Shown one piece after another: positions 16,549 to 25,843 of a DNA stretch of 64,000 bases. The notes beneath the pieces were generated by a model. It saw only the letters and a list, made by a program, of their open reading frames with translations. It was not told where the DNA came from and did not search any database. Source of the DNA: Cellulosimicrobium protaetiae (GTDB lineage Bacteria > Actinomycetota > Actinomycetes > Actinomycetales > Cellulomonadaceae); assembly GCF_009708005.2 (NCBI RefSeq), contig NZ_CP052757.1, forward strand, positions 4,402,001-4,466,000. Direction: 5' to 3'. The position numbers were made by a program, and so were the translations under genes. Numbering within the stretch: position 1 is the first letter of the stretch; every line of letters starts with the position of its first letter.

Positions 16549-17835
16549 TCAGTGGATGAGGTCGTGGCGCGGGATGATCGCGTCGCGGCTGGGGCCGACG
16601 CCGATCGCGGAGATGCGCGTGCCCGACATCTCCTCGAGCGCGAGCACGTAGCGCTGCGCGTTCACCGGCAGGTCCTCGAACGTGCGGGCACCGGAGATGT
16701 CCTCCCACCAGCCGTCGAGCTCCTCGTAGATCGGCTTCGCGTGGTGGAACGCCGTCTGGTCGAGCGGCATCTCGTCGTAGCGGACGCCGTCCACGTCGTA
16801 CGCGACGCAGACCGGGACCTTCTCGAAGCCGGTGAGGATGTCGAGCTTGGTGAGCACCATGTCCGTGATGCCGTTGACGCGGGTCGCGTAGCGCGCGATC
16901 ACCGAGTCGTACCAGCCGCAGCGGCGCGCGCGGCCGGTCGTGACGCCGTACTCGCCGCCCTGCTTGAGCAGGTACTCGCCGTTCGCGTCGAACAGCTCGG
17001 TGGGGAACGGACCCTCGCCCACGCGCGTCGTGTACGCCTTGATGACGCCGATGACGGAGCTGATGCGCGTCGGCCCGACGCCCGAGCCGGTGAGGGCGCC
17101 GCCCGCCGTCGCGTTGGACGACGTGACGAACGGGTAGGTGCCGTGGTCGACGTCGAGCATCGTCGCCTGACCGCCCTCGAAGAGGACGTTCTTGCCGGCG
17201 TCGAGAGCCTTGTTCAGCTCGAGCGCGGTGTCGGCGACCATCGGCTTGAGGCGCTCGGCGTACTGGAGCAGCTCGGCCACGGTCTCGTCGACCGTGATCG
17301 CGCGGCGGTTGTAGACCTTCACGAGCAGATGGTTCTTCTGGTCGAGCGAACCCTCGATCTTCTCCGCGAGGATCTTCTCGTCGAACAGGTCCCAGATGCG
17401 GATGCCGACGCGGTTGATCTTGTCGGCGTACGCCGGGCCGATGCCGCGGCCGGTCGTACCGATGCGGCGCTTGCCGAGGAACCGCTCGCTCACCTTGTCG
17501 ATCGTGCGGTGGTAGCCCGCGATGACGTGCGCCGAGCCCGACACGAGCAGCTTCGAGACGTCCACGCCGCGCGCGATGAGGTCGTCGAGCTCCTGGAAGA
17601 GCACCTCGATGTCGACGACGACGCCGTTCGCGATGACCGGCGTGACGCCCGGGGACAGGATGCCCGACGGCAGCAGGTGGAGCGCGTACTTCTCGTCCCC
17701 GATGACGACCGTGTGGCCGGCGTTGTTGCCGCCGTTGAACTTGACCACGTAGTCGACCCGGGAGCCGAGCAGGTCGGTCGCCTTGCCCTTGCCCTCATCG
17801 CCCCACTGGGCACCGACGAGCACCACGCCTGGCAT
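16549..17835 (-). CDS. purA: Adenylosuccinate synthetase (PurA)
   Basis: A 428-residue enzyme that converts IMP and aspartate to adenylosuccinate with GTP, the first step from IMP to AMP. Diagnostic motifs are [14 protein letters not shown] (catalytic Asp and P-loop), [52 protein letters not shown], and [12 protein letters not shown]. It is the fifth purine gene on the minus strand within 8.7 kb. A TAAACT -10-like element at 17987-17992 lies about 150 bases upstream. Full length with no irregularities. Confidence 0.97.
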   Translation of the reverse strand: MPGVVLVGAQWGDEGKGKATDLLGSRVDYVVKFNGGNNAGHTVVIGDEKYALHLLPSGILSPGVTPVIANGVVVDIEVLFQELDDLIARGVDVSKLLVSGSAHVIAGYHRTIDKVSERFLGKRRIGTTGRGIGPAYADKINRVGIRIWDLFDEKILAEKIEGSLDQKNHLLVKVYNRRAITVDETVAELLQYAERLKPMVADTALELNKALDAGKNVLFEGGQATMLDVDHGTYPFVTSSNATAGGALTGSGVGPTRISSVIGVIKAYTTRVGEGPFPTELFDANGEYLLKQGGEYGVTTGRARRCGWYDSVIARYATRVNGITDMVLTKLDILTGFEKVPVCVAYDVDGVRYDEMPLDQTAFHHAKPIYEELDGWWEDISGARTFEDLPVNAQRYVLALEEMSGTRISAIGVGPSRDAIIPRHDLIH

Positions 17836-17986
17836 GGAATCCCCACTTTCGCACTGCCTGTTCCTCGGGCCGGTCATGGTCGTGGGCGTACCGCGTCCGG
17901 AGCGGAGCGGGCAGTCGTGCCCGACGGCGCTGGGCCCGCGGGCCCGAGGCGTCTCCCGGGCGGCAGTCACCCGGGGACCGGCGCCG

Positions 17987-17992
17987 AGTTTA
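17987..17992 (-). promoter_or_regulatory. Probable -10 element for purA
   Basis: Minus-strand TAAACT in ACCGGTAAACTCG, sharing the CGGTA(G/A)ACT string with purS and purD. It gives a leader of about 145 bases. The rest of the 270-base gap to the divergent DUF3151 gene shows no other clear signal. Confidence 0.4.
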
Positions 17993-18105
17993 CCGGTCGG
18001 ATGACGGAAATTGACCTTCGGAGCCACGCGTCGCCCGTGGCGCGCCCATCCCCGGGTTCGGTGTCCGCCGGTGCCGCGGGAGCCGGAGGCGGGCAGAATG
18101 GGGCC

Positions 18106-18540
18106 ATGAGCGACACGCACGCGAACCTCCTCGACGGCCCCGCACCCGTCCGGCTCCCTGACGACTACGCGGCCGTCCGCGAGGCGATCGCCGCCGACGG
18201 CGACCCGTACGAGGTCGCGGCGAAGCACCCCGCGAGCTCGCTCGCGTGGGCGTACCTCGCGGAGGACTTCCTCCACGAGAACGGGTCCCGCGGTGCCGTG
18301 ACGGCGTACGCGTTCGCGCGCACCGGGTACCACCGCGGTCTCGACTCGCTGCGTCGGGCCGGCTGGCGCGGGCAGGGCCCCATCCCGGCCGACCACGTCC
18401 CCAACCAGGGCTTCCTGCGCGCGCTGCTCGCGCTCGCGGAGTGCGCCGCGTACATCGGCGAGGTCGAGGAGGCCGGGCGCTGCGAGCAGTTCCTGCGCGA
18501 CTCCGGCACCTCCGCCGACGAGGTCCGCGCCCTGCGCTGA
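18106..18540 (+). CDS. DUF3151 family protein
   Basis: A 144-residue cytosolic protein with the DUF3151 pattern: a [24 protein letters not shown] segment, [28 protein letters not shown], then [20 protein letters not shown] and a C-terminal CEQFLRDSG. The helical, TPR-like character is clear; no biochemical role is known. It is usually found next to purA or fba-type housekeeping genes in actinobacteria, as here. Start ATG 18106 has a CAGAAT -10-like string 6 bases upstream, so it may be leaderless. Confidence 0.85.
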   Translation: MSDTHANLLDGPAPVRLPDDYAAVREAIAADGDPYEVAAKHPASSLAWAYLAEDFLHENGSRGAVTAYAFARTGYHRGLDSLRRAGWRGQGPIPADHVPNQGFLRALLALAECAAYIGEVEEAGRCEQFLRDSGTSADEVRALR

Positions 18541-18561
18541 CCAACAGGCGATCCTGACCGA

Positions 18562-18619
18562 CCGAGCAGGTGCTCCTGGCTCGTCCGGATACCTGGACGA
18601 GCCGAGACCACCTGCTCGG
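18562..18619. terminator. Nested inverted repeat, probable terminator of the DUF3151 gene
   Basis: Outer arms CCGAGCAGGTG (18562-18572) and its exact complement (18609-18619) enclose a second perfect pair: GGCTCGTCC (18578-18586) and its complement (18595-18603). There are small bulges between the two. It sits 21 bases after the DUF3151 stop and ends about 30 bases before the STAS promoter. Confidence 0.6.
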
Positions 18620-18663
18620 CGGTGGACGGGCGACCGGCTCGGGCGGCGTCTAGAGTCGTCTGC

Positions 18664-19026
18664 ATGATCGAGATCGCCACGTCCCCCGCGACGACGACCC
18701 TCGTCATCGCCGGAGACCTCGATCTCGCCGAGCGCGACCAGTTCCCGGAGATCGCGGCGCGCGTCGTGGGGCTGCGTCGTCAGCTCCTCGTGATCGACAT
18801 GTGCCGCGTGACGTTCATGGACTCGACGGGTGCCGCGTTTCTCATCTCGCTCGCGGACGCCGGCCGCAAGCGCGGCGGCGCGACGGTGCTGCGGGGTTGC
18901 GACGACCGCGACCTGTTCGTCCTCGAGGTGTGCGGGGCGCTCGAGCTGTTCCGCATCGACTCCGACCACCGCTGCGAGCCGGCGACACCGCCGTCCGGGT
19001 TCGCCGTGGTCGACCCCACGGGCTGA
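18664..19026 (+). CDS. STAS-domain anti-sigma-factor antagonist
   Basis: A 120-residue SpoIIAA/RsbV-type protein. The phosphorylatable serine lies in the hallmark [13 protein letters not shown], preceded by the core strand [11 protein letters not shown]. In partner switching, the unphosphorylated protein sequesters an anti-sigma kinase. A TAGAGT -10 at 18651 is positioned for a leaderless transcript. It is convergent with the phosphatase/kinase gene at 19086 and is one of two STAS genes flanking it, the likely substrates of that enzyme. Confidence 0.88.
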   Translation: MIEIATSPATTTLVIAGDLDLAERDQFPEIAARVVGLRRQLLVIDMCRVTFMDSTGAAFLISLADAGRKRGGATVLRGCDDRDLFVLEVCGALELFRIDSDHRCEPATPPSGFAVVDPTG

Positions 19027-19085
19027 CACCCGGCCCCACCGCACCCGGAGAGGCCGCGCGCGCCTGCACGGCGACGGTCCGCGCG

Positions 19086-21314
19086 CTACCGGTCCGACGG
19101 TCGCAGCTTGGCCCAGACGAGCTTGCCGGACGCCGTCGGGCGCCAGCCCCAGTCCGCGAGCCGCTCGACGATCTGCATGCCGAACCCGCCCATGCGGTTC
19201 GGGTGCCCGTCCGTCGGGACGGGCGGCGCCGGGTTGGAGTCCTCCACCTCGACGCGGATGCCGTCGCCCGTGTCGAACAACCGCAGCGCGAGGTGCCCCC
19301 AGCCGTGCAGCACGCCGTTCGCGACGAGCTCGGAGACGACGAGCTCGGCGTTCGCGCTGTCGCGCACGCCCCACGCCTGGCACGTGCGCACGACGGCGTG
19401 CCGTGCACGACCGATCGAGGCCGGCTCGCTGGGCAGCAGCCAGCGGCGGCTGCGCGGGCTCAGGACGACCGCCGACGCGTCGTGGACCGGGTCGGGGATG
19501 CGCACGACGACGAGCGCGACGTCGTCCTCGGGGGCGTCGGCGAGGCGTGACAACAGCTCCTCGCCCACGCCCGCGGCGTCGACGGCCGTCACGGCCGCGG
19601 ATGCCGCGACGAGCGACTCCAGCCCGACGCGCAGGGCGCGGTCGCGGCGCTCGATGAGTCCGTCGGTGTAGAAGACGAGCGTGTCGCCGGGCGCGAGCGT
19701 CGCGACGCCCGTCGAGCGGCTGCGACCGCCGAACCCGACGAGCGCGCCCCCGGCGTCGTCGAGCTGGGTCACGGTGCCGTCCCGGAGCAGGAGCGGCGGC
19801 AGGTGCCCGGCGCGCGAGTACTCGATGCGCCACGCGTCGTCGGGCTGCTCGGCGTCGGGCTGCGTGAGCGCCGCGTACACGAGGCTCGCGGACCGCGGGA
19901 TGCGCATGCCCTGGACGAGCTGGTCGACGCGCTCGAGCACGGGCCCGGGCGTGGTGAGCTCGTACGCATACGACCGCACGACCGAGCGGAGCTGTCCCAT
20001 CGCGGCCGCGGCCTCGACGTCGTGCCCCACGACGTCCCCGATGACGAGGCCGACGACGTCCGGGGCGATCTGCAGGACGTCGTACCAGTCCCCGCCGACC
20101 TGGGCGTGCTCCGAGTTCGGGGCGTAGTAGGTCCACACGTCGAGCCCGGTCACGTCGGCCTGCTCGGGGAGCATCGCGCGCTGCAACGTCTCGGCGAGCC
20201 GGTGCTCGCGCGCGTAGAGGCGCACGTTGTCGATCGCGGTGCCGGCGCGGCGGGCGATGACCTGCAGGAGCGTGCGCACGCCGTCGCGCCCCTCCGCGTC
20301 GGGGCCGTGCCCGAGGCCCTGCCCGGAGGAGCCACCGGAGTCGCCCGTGACGAGCAGGCCGAGGATGCGGCGCCGCCCGGGGACGGCCGAGACGGTCACG
20401 CTCCCCGGCCGCTCCTGGAGGCCGGACAGCCGGTGGTGCAGGTCGCGCTGGAGCCAGCCCGACGCCGACCACTGCGGGTACGTCGCCGAGAGGTCGAGCG
20501 TCACCGGTCCCTCGATCCGGCCGTCGAGGACGTCCTGGACGCGGTCGGGCACGTCGACGAGCCGGACGCGCGGCACGGACCCCGTGACGGCAGCCGAGTC
20601 GCCCAGCGCGTCCGTCGCGTGGGCGCCCGTCGGGAGGGGGAAGAGCCCGGGCGTGTACCGGCCGTGCCGCTGCCCGCGTCCGGTGGGGGGCGCCGCCGTG
20701 TCGACGCCCTCCGCGTACCGGAGCCCGTCGTCGTTGAGGTAGAAGCCGGCCCAGTCGACGACGTACCCGGCGAGGAGCTCGGTGATGTCGCGCAGGGCGT
20801 ACGGCTGGTCGAGGTCGGCGAGCAGGTCGGAGCTGCGCGAGACGACGTCGAGCACGGCGCGCTCACGCCGTTCGAGCGCGAGCGACGCGACCTGGGCTGC
20901 ATAGCGCTCGAGGTGCTCCGACACGTCGACCTGCACCCCGACCCAGTGCGTCACGGACCCGTCGGGCCCCGCGAGCGGGGAGAGCGAGAGCTGCGTCCAC
21001 ACCGTGTCGCCGTCGCGGCGCAGCGCCCGGACGGTGTGCGTGATCTCGCGCTCCTCGGCGATCGCGGCACGCAGCTCCTGCGCGTCCACCGGCTCGGCGA
21101 GGAGGGTCTCGAGCACGTGCGGGCTGCGACCGACCACCTCGGCGGCGGTGAACCCGGTCTGCCGGACGAACGCCGCGTTGACCCACACGATCGGCATCTC
21201 GTCCGCGCGGGGACCGGTGACGAACATCGCGACGCCGGCACCCTCCATCGCGCGCGTGCACAGCTCCTGGACGTGCGCGGGCAGGTCGGTGCCGAGCCCC
21301 GGCGAGCTGCCCAT
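19086..21314 (-). CDS. PAS-GAF-PP2C (SpoIIE) phosphatase fused to an anti-sigma-type kinase domain
   Basis: A 742-residue multidomain regulator: PAS (about 15-130, [24 protein letters not shown]), a GAF-like segment (about 150-375), a SpoIIE/RsbU phosphatase (about 380-590, with [18 protein letters not shown] and [10 protein letters not shown] metal residues), and a C-terminal HATPase (about 610-735, N-box [15 protein letters not shown] and [11 protein letters not shown]). It can thus both dephosphorylate STAS antagonists and, through its kinase-like end, bind or phosphorylate partners. ATG 21314 is preceded by GGAGGT; an upstream extension of 25 codons was rejected. It is divergent from one STAS gene and convergent with another. 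Confidence 0.9.
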   Translation of the reverse strand: MGSSPGLGTDLPAHVQELCTRAMEGAGVAMFVTGPRADEMPIVWVNAAFVRQTGFTAAEVVGRSPHVLETLLAEPVDAQELRAAIAEEREITHTVRALRRDGDTVWTQLSLSPLAGPDGSVTHWVGVQVDVSEHLERYAAQVASLALERRERAVLDVVSRSSDLLADLDQPYALRDITELLAGYVVDWAGFYLNDDGLRYAEGVDTAAPPTGRGQRHGRYTPGLFPLPTGAHATDALGDSAAVTGSVPRVRLVDVPDRVQDVLDGRIEGPVTLDLSATYPQWSASGWLQRDLHHRLSGLQERPGSVTVSAVPGRRRILGLLVTGDSGGSSGQGLGHGPDAEGRDGVRTLLQVIARRAGTAIDNVRLYAREHRLAETLQRAMLPEQADVTGLDVWTYYAPNSEHAQVGGDWYDVLQIAPDVVGLVIGDVVGHDVEAAAAMGQLRSVVRSYAYELTTPGPVLERVDQLVQGMRIPRSASLVYAALTQPDAEQPDDAWRIEYSRAGHLPPLLLRDGTVTQLDDAGGALVGFGGRSRSTGVATLAPGDTLVFYTDGLIERRDRALRVGLESLVAASAAVTAVDAAGVGEELLSRLADAPEDDVALVVVRIPDPVHDASAVVLSPRSRRWLLPSEPASIGRARHAVVRTCQAWGVRDSANAELVVSELVANGVLHGWGHLALRLFDTGDGIRVEVEDSNPAPPVPTDGHPNRMGGFGMQIVERLADWGWRPTASGKLVWAKLRPSDR

Positions 21315-21453
21315 CGTCACCTCCGACGGTCCGTGCGTCGTTCGTCTGGATACCGACGCCACGGTCGCGTTACTGTCCCGACTGGACATTCAACCGTAGA
21401 TTGGTGCTTCCCGAGACCGGAACGGGTCGGGACCACGCAGGAGAGGAGCGCCG

Positions 21454-21885
21454 GTGCGCGAAGGTACACCCTCGGCCGCCGACCGTCCGGTCGGCGTCGC
21501 CGGCGACCCCGCAGGGGCAGGCGACCCGGCGAGCGTGCACGTGATCGTGGGGTCGACGCGGGCACGCATCGTCCTCTCGGGCGAGATCGACGCCGACCTC
21601 GGCGCCGACCTCCAGGAGGCCACCGCCGCGGCGGAGGACTCAGGGCTGCCCGTCGAGATCGACGCGCACCACGTGACCTTCATGGACTCGTCCGGTGTGG
21701 CGTTCCTCGCACGCCTCGCGTCGCGCGGCCCGCACCGGGTCCGCGTCCTGCGCGCCCCTCCGACGGTCCGGTTCCTCCTCGAGGTGACCCGCATCGGCGA
21801 GCTGCTCGACATCGTCGACGTCGACCCCGGCTTCGACCTCGACGAGCCCGCGGGCCAGGGCAACGGCGCGGGCGCCACGGACTGA
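21454..21885 (+). CDS. STAS-domain anti-sigma-factor antagonist
   Basis: A 143-residue protein. A variable N-terminus of about 30 residues precedes a STAS fold with the phospho-acceptor serine in FMDSSGVAFLARL. The sequence differs from the STAS protein at 18664 (shorter loops, acidic C-terminus EPAGQGNGAGATD), so it is not a recent duplicate. GTG 21454 has GAGAGGAG upstream. It is divergent from the SpoIIE-type phosphatase gene with 139 bases between, which suggests coordinated expression. Confidence 0.88.
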   Translation: MREGTPSAADRPVGVAGDPAGAGDPASVHVIVGSTRARIVLSGEIDADLGADLQEATAAAEDSGLPVEIDAHHVTFMDSSGVAFLARLASRGPHRVRVLRAPPTVRFLLEVTRIGELLDIVDVDPGFDLDEPAGQGNGAGATD

Positions 21886-21973
21886 CGTCCGCACGGGCCG
21901 CCACGACCCGCCCGCGCCGACAGCTGCCACACCTCGGCGCCGCCCACTGCCACGACCGGCGGCGCCACCCACG

Positions 21974-22009
21974 ACGAAGCCCCCGGTCCGTAGGGACCGG
22001 GGGCTTCGT
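21974..22009. terminator. Bidirectional terminator
   Basis: A perfect 16-bp GC-rich stem (21974-21989 with 21994-22009) and a GTAG loop lies between the convergent STAS and fba genes. On the plus strand it is flanked by short A/T-containing sequence but has no long T-run. Confidence 0.8.
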
Positions 22010-22041
22010 GCATCCGGAGCCGGCTGTGCGCCGGCCGGACG

Positions 22042-23064
22042 TCAGCGGATCTTGTTGCCCGCCGAGCGCAGCTGCTGCGACGCCTCGACGATGCGGGCGG
22101 CCATGCCGGCCTCGGCCAGCTTGCCCCAGGCGCGCGGGTCGTAGGCCTTCTTGTTGCCGACCTCGCCGTCGATCTTCAGGACGCCGTCGTAGTTCGAGAA
22201 CATGTGGCCGACGACCGGGCGCGTGAACGCGTACTGCGTGTCCGTGTCGATGTTCATCTTGATGACGCCGAAGTCGACCGCGGCGGAGATCTCCTCGGCC
22301 GTGGAGCCGGAGCCGCCGTGGAAGACGAGGTCGAACGGGTTCGCCTTGCCGACCTTCGCGCCGACGGCCTCCTGGATCTCCTTGAGGATCTCCGGGCGGA
22401 GCTTGACCGCGCCCGGCTTGTACACGCCGTGCACGTTGCCGAACGTGAGGGCGGTCAGGTAGCGGCCCTTCTCGCCCGTGCCGAGCGCGGCGACCGTCGC
22501 GAGGCCGTCCTCGACCGTGGTGTAGAGCTTCTCGTTGATCTCGGCCTCGTGGCCGTCCTCCTCGCCACCGACGACGCCGACCTCGATCTCGAGGATCGTG
22601 CGCGCCGCCTGCGAGAGCTCGAGGAGCTCCGCCGCGATGGTGAGGTTCTCGTCCAGCGGGACGTCCGAGCCGTCGTACATGTGCGACTGGAAGGTCGGCA
22701 GGCCGCCGTTCTTCACCTGCTCGGCCTCGATGGCCAGGAGCGGGCGGACCCAGGAGTCGAGGTTCTTCTTGACGCAGTGGTCGGTGTGGATCGCGATCTG
22801 CACCGGGTAGTTCTTCGCGACCTCGCGCGCATACGCCGCGAGCGCGAGCGAACCGGCGATGCGGTCCTTGACCGTCGAACCCGAACCGTACTCGGCGCCG
22901 CCCACGGAGACCTGGATGATGCCGTCGGACTCGGCCTCGGCAAAGCCCTGGAGCGCGGCGGTGATGGTCTGCGACGAGGTGATGTTGACGGCCGGGTAGG
23001 CGAACGAGCCTGCCTTCGCCCGGTCGATCATCTCGGCGTAGACCTCGGGGGTAGCGATGGGCAT
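22042..23064 (-). CDS. fba: Class II fructose-bisphosphate aldolase
   Basis: A zinc-dependent glycolytic/gluconeogenic aldolase of 340 residues. Visible marks are FAYPAVNITSSQTITAAL, GGAEYGSG, the zinc/catalytic HTDHC, SHMYDGSDVPLDENL, EIEVGVVGGEEDG, FGNVHGVYKPG, FHGGSGSTAEEI and KMNIDTDTQYAFTR. Length and motifs are normal for the long class IIA actinobacterial enzyme. ATG 23064 is preceded by AGGAGCT. A strong hairpin terminates it at 21974-22009. Confidence 0.97.
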   Translation of the reverse strand: MPIATPEVYAEMIDRAKAGSFAYPAVNITSSQTITAALQGFAEAESDGIIQVSVGGAEYGSGSTVKDRIAGSLALAAYAREVAKNYPVQIAIHTDHCVKKNLDSWVRPLLAIEAEQVKNGGLPTFQSHMYDGSDVPLDENLTIAAELLELSQAARTILEIEVGVVGGEEDGHEAEINEKLYTTVEDGLATVAALGTGEKGRYLTALTFGNVHGVYKPGAVKLRPEILKEIQEAVGAKVGKANPFDLVFHGGSGSTAEEISAAVDFGVIKMNIDTDTQYAFTRPVVGHMFSNYDGVLKIDGEVGNKKAYDPRAWGKLAEAGMAARIVEASQQLRSAGNKIR

Positions 23065-23174
23065 GCGAAGCTCCTGTGGAGTCGTGCGGGGTGGACTGTC
23101 GGGTCAAAGTCTGGCATGGATGACAGCGCGGGCGTCAGGGCCGTTCGACCTGTGGTCGCCCGATGACCACGGTT

Positions 23175-23876
23175 CTACCTCGCGTCGCCGCCCGGGACGA
23201 GGTGCTGCGCCGCCCAGGCGTGCAGGGCGATCGCGCCCGCCGCCCCCGCGTTGATCGAGCGGGTCGAGCCGTGCTGGGTGATGTGCAGGACGTCGCGGCA
23301 CGCGGCGACCGCCTCGGGCGTCAGCCCGGTCGACTCCTGCCCGAGCAGCAGCACGCACGACGCGGGCAGCGCGTACCCCTCGATCGGCACCGAGCCGGGG
23401 AGGTTGTCGACGCCCAGGAGCGGCAGCCCCTCCCCCGCGGCCCAGGCCGCGAGGTCGTCGACGGACGCGTGGTGGTGCACGTGCAGGTAGCGGTCGGTGA
23501 CCATCGCGCCCCGGCGGTTCCACCGGCGTCGCCCGACGACGTGCACGCCCGCCGCGTTGAACGCGTTCGCCGTGCGCACGACGGACCCGATGTTGAGGTC
23601 GTGCGCCCAGTTCTCGATCGCGACGTGGAGCGACCGCCCGGGGTCGCGGCGCGCGTCGAGGTCCGCGACGACCGCCTCGACGGTCCAGTAACGGTACGCG
23701 TCGACGACGTTGCGCCGGTCGCCGTGCGCGAGCAGCTCGGGGTCGTAGCGGGGATCGACCCGCGTCGACCCGGGCGTACCCTCCGGGTCGGGGACGCGCG
23801 GCCAGGCGTCCGGTCCGCCGGGCCACGGCCCGACCCCCACCTCGCGCTCCTCTCGCTCCTCGCCGGGCGTCGTCAC
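23175..23876 (-). CDS. TrmH/SpoU-family RNA 2'-O-methyltransferase
   Basis: A 233-residue SPOUT (trefoil-knot) methyltransferase. After a charged N-terminal tail of about 60 residues come motif 1 (AHDLNIGSVVRTANAFNAAGVHVVG), motif 2 (CVLLLGQESTGLTPEAVAAC) and motif 3 (TQHGSTRSINAGAAGAIALHAW). These proteins methylate a ribose in tRNA or rRNA with S-adenosylmethionine; the target cannot be read from sequence. GTG 23876 starts 27 bases after the DUF368 stop, so the two minus-strand genes may be cotranscribed. Confidence 0.88.
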   Translation of the reverse strand: MTTPGEEREEREVGVGPWPGGPDAWPRVPDPEGTPGSTRVDPRYDPELLAHGDRRNVVDAYRYWTVEAVVADLDARRDPGRSLHVAIENWAHDLNIGSVVRTANAFNAAGVHVVGRRRWNRRGAMVTDRYLHVHHHASVDDLAAWAAGEGLPLLGVDNLPGSVPIEGYALPASCVLLLGQESTGLTPEAVAACRDVLHITQHGSTRSINAGAAGAIALHAWAAQHLVPGGDAR

Positions 23877-23903
23877 ACGCCCACCCGGACGCTCACCGTG
23901 CCG

Positions 23904-24911
23904 TCACGCCCGGACCTCGGCGCGCGCCGCCGAGCGCGACTCCCAGACCATGGCGACGAGGACGACCGCCGCACCCGCGACCGCGAGGAGCACGGGCACG
24001 ACGACCGACCCCGTGGGCGCGAGGAGGGTGCCGTCGTCCTCCTGCCACGGCCACAACGCACGGAGCGAGCCGATCATGAGCCCGGCCAGGACGGCCATCG
24101 TGCCCTGCCGACGGTGGTGCAGGAGCCACTGGAGCAGCTTGACGAAGGACGCGAGCCCGACCGCCGCGCCGAGGACGAACGCCCCGACGAAGGCCAGGTC
24201 ACGGTCGGACAGCGCCTGCTGCACCGGCACGTAGAGACCCATCGCGAGCAGCACGAACGAGCCGGAGACGCCGGGGAGCACCAGGGCGTTGATCGCGATG
24301 GCGGCACCGAGGAAGACGAACCAGAGCGACGGGTCCTCGACCTGGCCCGGCGGAAGGCTCGTCAGCAGGAAGCCCGCGACGGCGGCGGCGACCAGGAGCA
24401 CACCGTCGAGCACGCGGAACCGACCCGGCATGAGTCGCAGCGGCACGGCGACGGAGACGACGATCATGCCGAAGAAGACGGATCGCACCTGGACCGGGTA
24501 GGACTCCAGCAGCGGCGCGATGAGCCGCAGCGACAGGAGCAGGACGACCACCATCCCGGCGAGGACCGGGACGAGCAGCGCCCAGTCCAGCGACCGCAGC
24601 GCCTGGAGCGCCGGACGGACGCCGCGGCGCCGCACGAGGCCGGTGACGAGCTCGCGACCCGCGTGCACGACCTGGCTCGCCGCGTCGATCAGGTCGTCGT
24701 AGAGCCCGACGACGAGAGCGATCGTGCCGCCCGAGATGCCGGGCACGGACTCCGCCGCCCCGACGAGCCCCCCGCGGATCGCGTACCCGGGCGCCGAGCG
24801 CCACGAGGTGCGCGGGCGGGCGAGGTGCGCGGGGTGCTCGTCGTGCGCGGGGTGCACGTCCTGCGCGTCGTGGGCGCGGGCGGGCTGCTCGTCGGGAGGC
24901 GTGTTCGTCAC
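23904..24911 (-). CDS. DUF368 membrane protein (polyprenyl-phosphate translocase family)
   Basis: A 335-residue integral membrane protein with a His/Asp-rich cytoplasmic N-terminus of about 35 residues, then about eight to ten hydrophobic segments. The DUF368 signatures are GGLVGAAESVPGISGGTIALVVGLYDDLI and its internal repeat ALVLPGVSGSFVLLAMGLY. Members (PopT) have been shown to return undecaprenyl phosphate across the membrane for cell-wall synthesis. It starts at GTG and is divergent from the HAD gene. Confidence 0.9.
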   Translation of the reverse strand: MTNTPPDEQPARAHDAQDVHPAHDEHPAHLARPRTSWRSAPGYAIRGGLVGAAESVPGISGGTIALVVGLYDDLIDAASQVVHAGRELVTGLVRRRGVRPALQALRSLDWALLVPVLAGMVVVLLLSLRLIAPLLESYPVQVRSVFFGMIVVSVAVPLRLMPGRFRVLDGVLLVAAAVAGFLLTSLPPGQVEDPSLWFVFLGAAIAINALVLPGVSGSFVLLAMGLYVPVQQALSDRDLAFVGAFVLGAAVGLASFVKLLQWLLHHRRQGTMAVLAGLMIGSLRALWPWQEDDGTLLAPTGSVVVPVLLAVAGAAVVLVAMVWESRSAARAEVRA

Positions 24912-24978
24912 CCGCGAAGGGTAGCCGCTCGGCCACTAGGCTGGCCGTGGACCGAACCCCGGACAGAAGGAGCGCAGC

Positions 24979-25755
24979 GTGACCGAGCGTGCGATCGAGT
25001 CGTGGCTCACCGACATGGACGGCGTGCTCGTCCACGAGGGCCACGCGATCCCCGGTGCGCCGGAGTTCGTCCGGGCCCTGCGGGAGAAGGGACGGCCGTT
25101 CCTCATCCTCACGAACAACTCGATCTTCACGGCGCGCGACCTGCGGGCCCGCCTCGCGGCCTCCGGGATCGACGTTCCCGAGGAGTCGATCTGGACGTCG
25201 GCGCTGGCCACCGCCCAGTTCCTCACGGACCAGATCCCGAACGGCAGCGCCTACGCGGTCGGTGAGGCCGGGCTGACGACCGCGCTGTACGAGGCGGGCT
25301 ACACGCTCACCGAGTCCGACCCGGACTACGTGGTGCTGGGCGAGACCCGCACGTACTCGTTCGAGGCGATCACCAAGGCGATCCGCCTCGTCCTCGGCGG
25401 CTCGCGATTCATCTGCACCAACCCGGACACGACCGGCCCGTCCCAGGAGGGCCCGCTGCCCGCCACGGGCGCGGTCGCCGCGATGATCACGGCTGCGACC
25501 GGGCGCGATCCGTACTTCGTCGGCAAGCCGAACCCGATGATGTTCCGCTCGGCGCTCAACCGCATCGACGCGCACTCCGAGAAGACGGCGATGATCGGCG
25601 ACCGCATGGACACCGACGTCGTCGCGGGCATCGAGGCCGGGCTGTACACCTACCTCGTCATGACGGGGTCGACCACGATGTCCGACGTCGACCGGTTCCC
25701 GTTCCGGCCGAGCAAGGTCGTCGACTCCGTCGCGGACCTCGTCGACCTGGTCTGA
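24979..25755 (+). CDS. HAD-superfamily phosphatase, NagD-like
   Basis: A 258-residue HAD hydrolase of subclass IIA. Motif I is WLTDMDGVLVHEG, motif II is ILTNNS, motif III is VGKPNPMMFRSAL, and motif IV is MIGDRMDTDVVAGIEAGL. The C2 cap sits between motifs II and III. NagD-like enzymes dephosphorylate small sugar or nucleotide phosphates; the specific substrate is unknown. GTG 24979 has a GAAGGAGCG ribosome site. A very strong hairpin ends the gene. Confidence 0.9.
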   Translation: MTERAIESWLTDMDGVLVHEGHAIPGAPEFVRALREKGRPFLILTNNSIFTARDLRARLAASGIDVPEESIWTSALATAQFLTDQIPNGSAYAVGEAGLTTALYEAGYTLTESDPDYVVLGETRTYSFEAITKAIRLVLGGSRFICTNPDTTGPSQEGPLPATGAVAAMITAATGRDPYFVGKPNPMMFRSALNRIDAHSEKTAMIGDRMDTDVVAGIEAGLYTYLVMTGSTTMSDVDRFPFRPSKVVDSVADLVDLV

Positions 25756-25780
25756 CGCTCTCCGCTCCCGGTACCCCGCA

Positions 25781-25830
25781 CGCACGACGGCGCCCGGTCA
25801 CCTCGCGAGGTGACCGGGCGCCGTCGTGCG
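25781..25830. terminator. Long perfect bidirectional hairpin terminator
   Basis: A continuous 50-base perfect palindrome (25-bp arms 25781-25805 and 25806-25830) lies between the convergent HAD and HtaA-protein genes. A loop of about 4 bases would form at its centre. It is one of the longest perfect inverted repeats in the window. Confidence 0.85.
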
Positions 25831-25843
25831 TGGTGCCGGCGGC

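Noticed and set aside
16540-18105. Long upstream extension of the DUF3151 frame
   Set aside because: It is antisense to purA and lacks family similarity; ATG 18106 matches the usual protein start.
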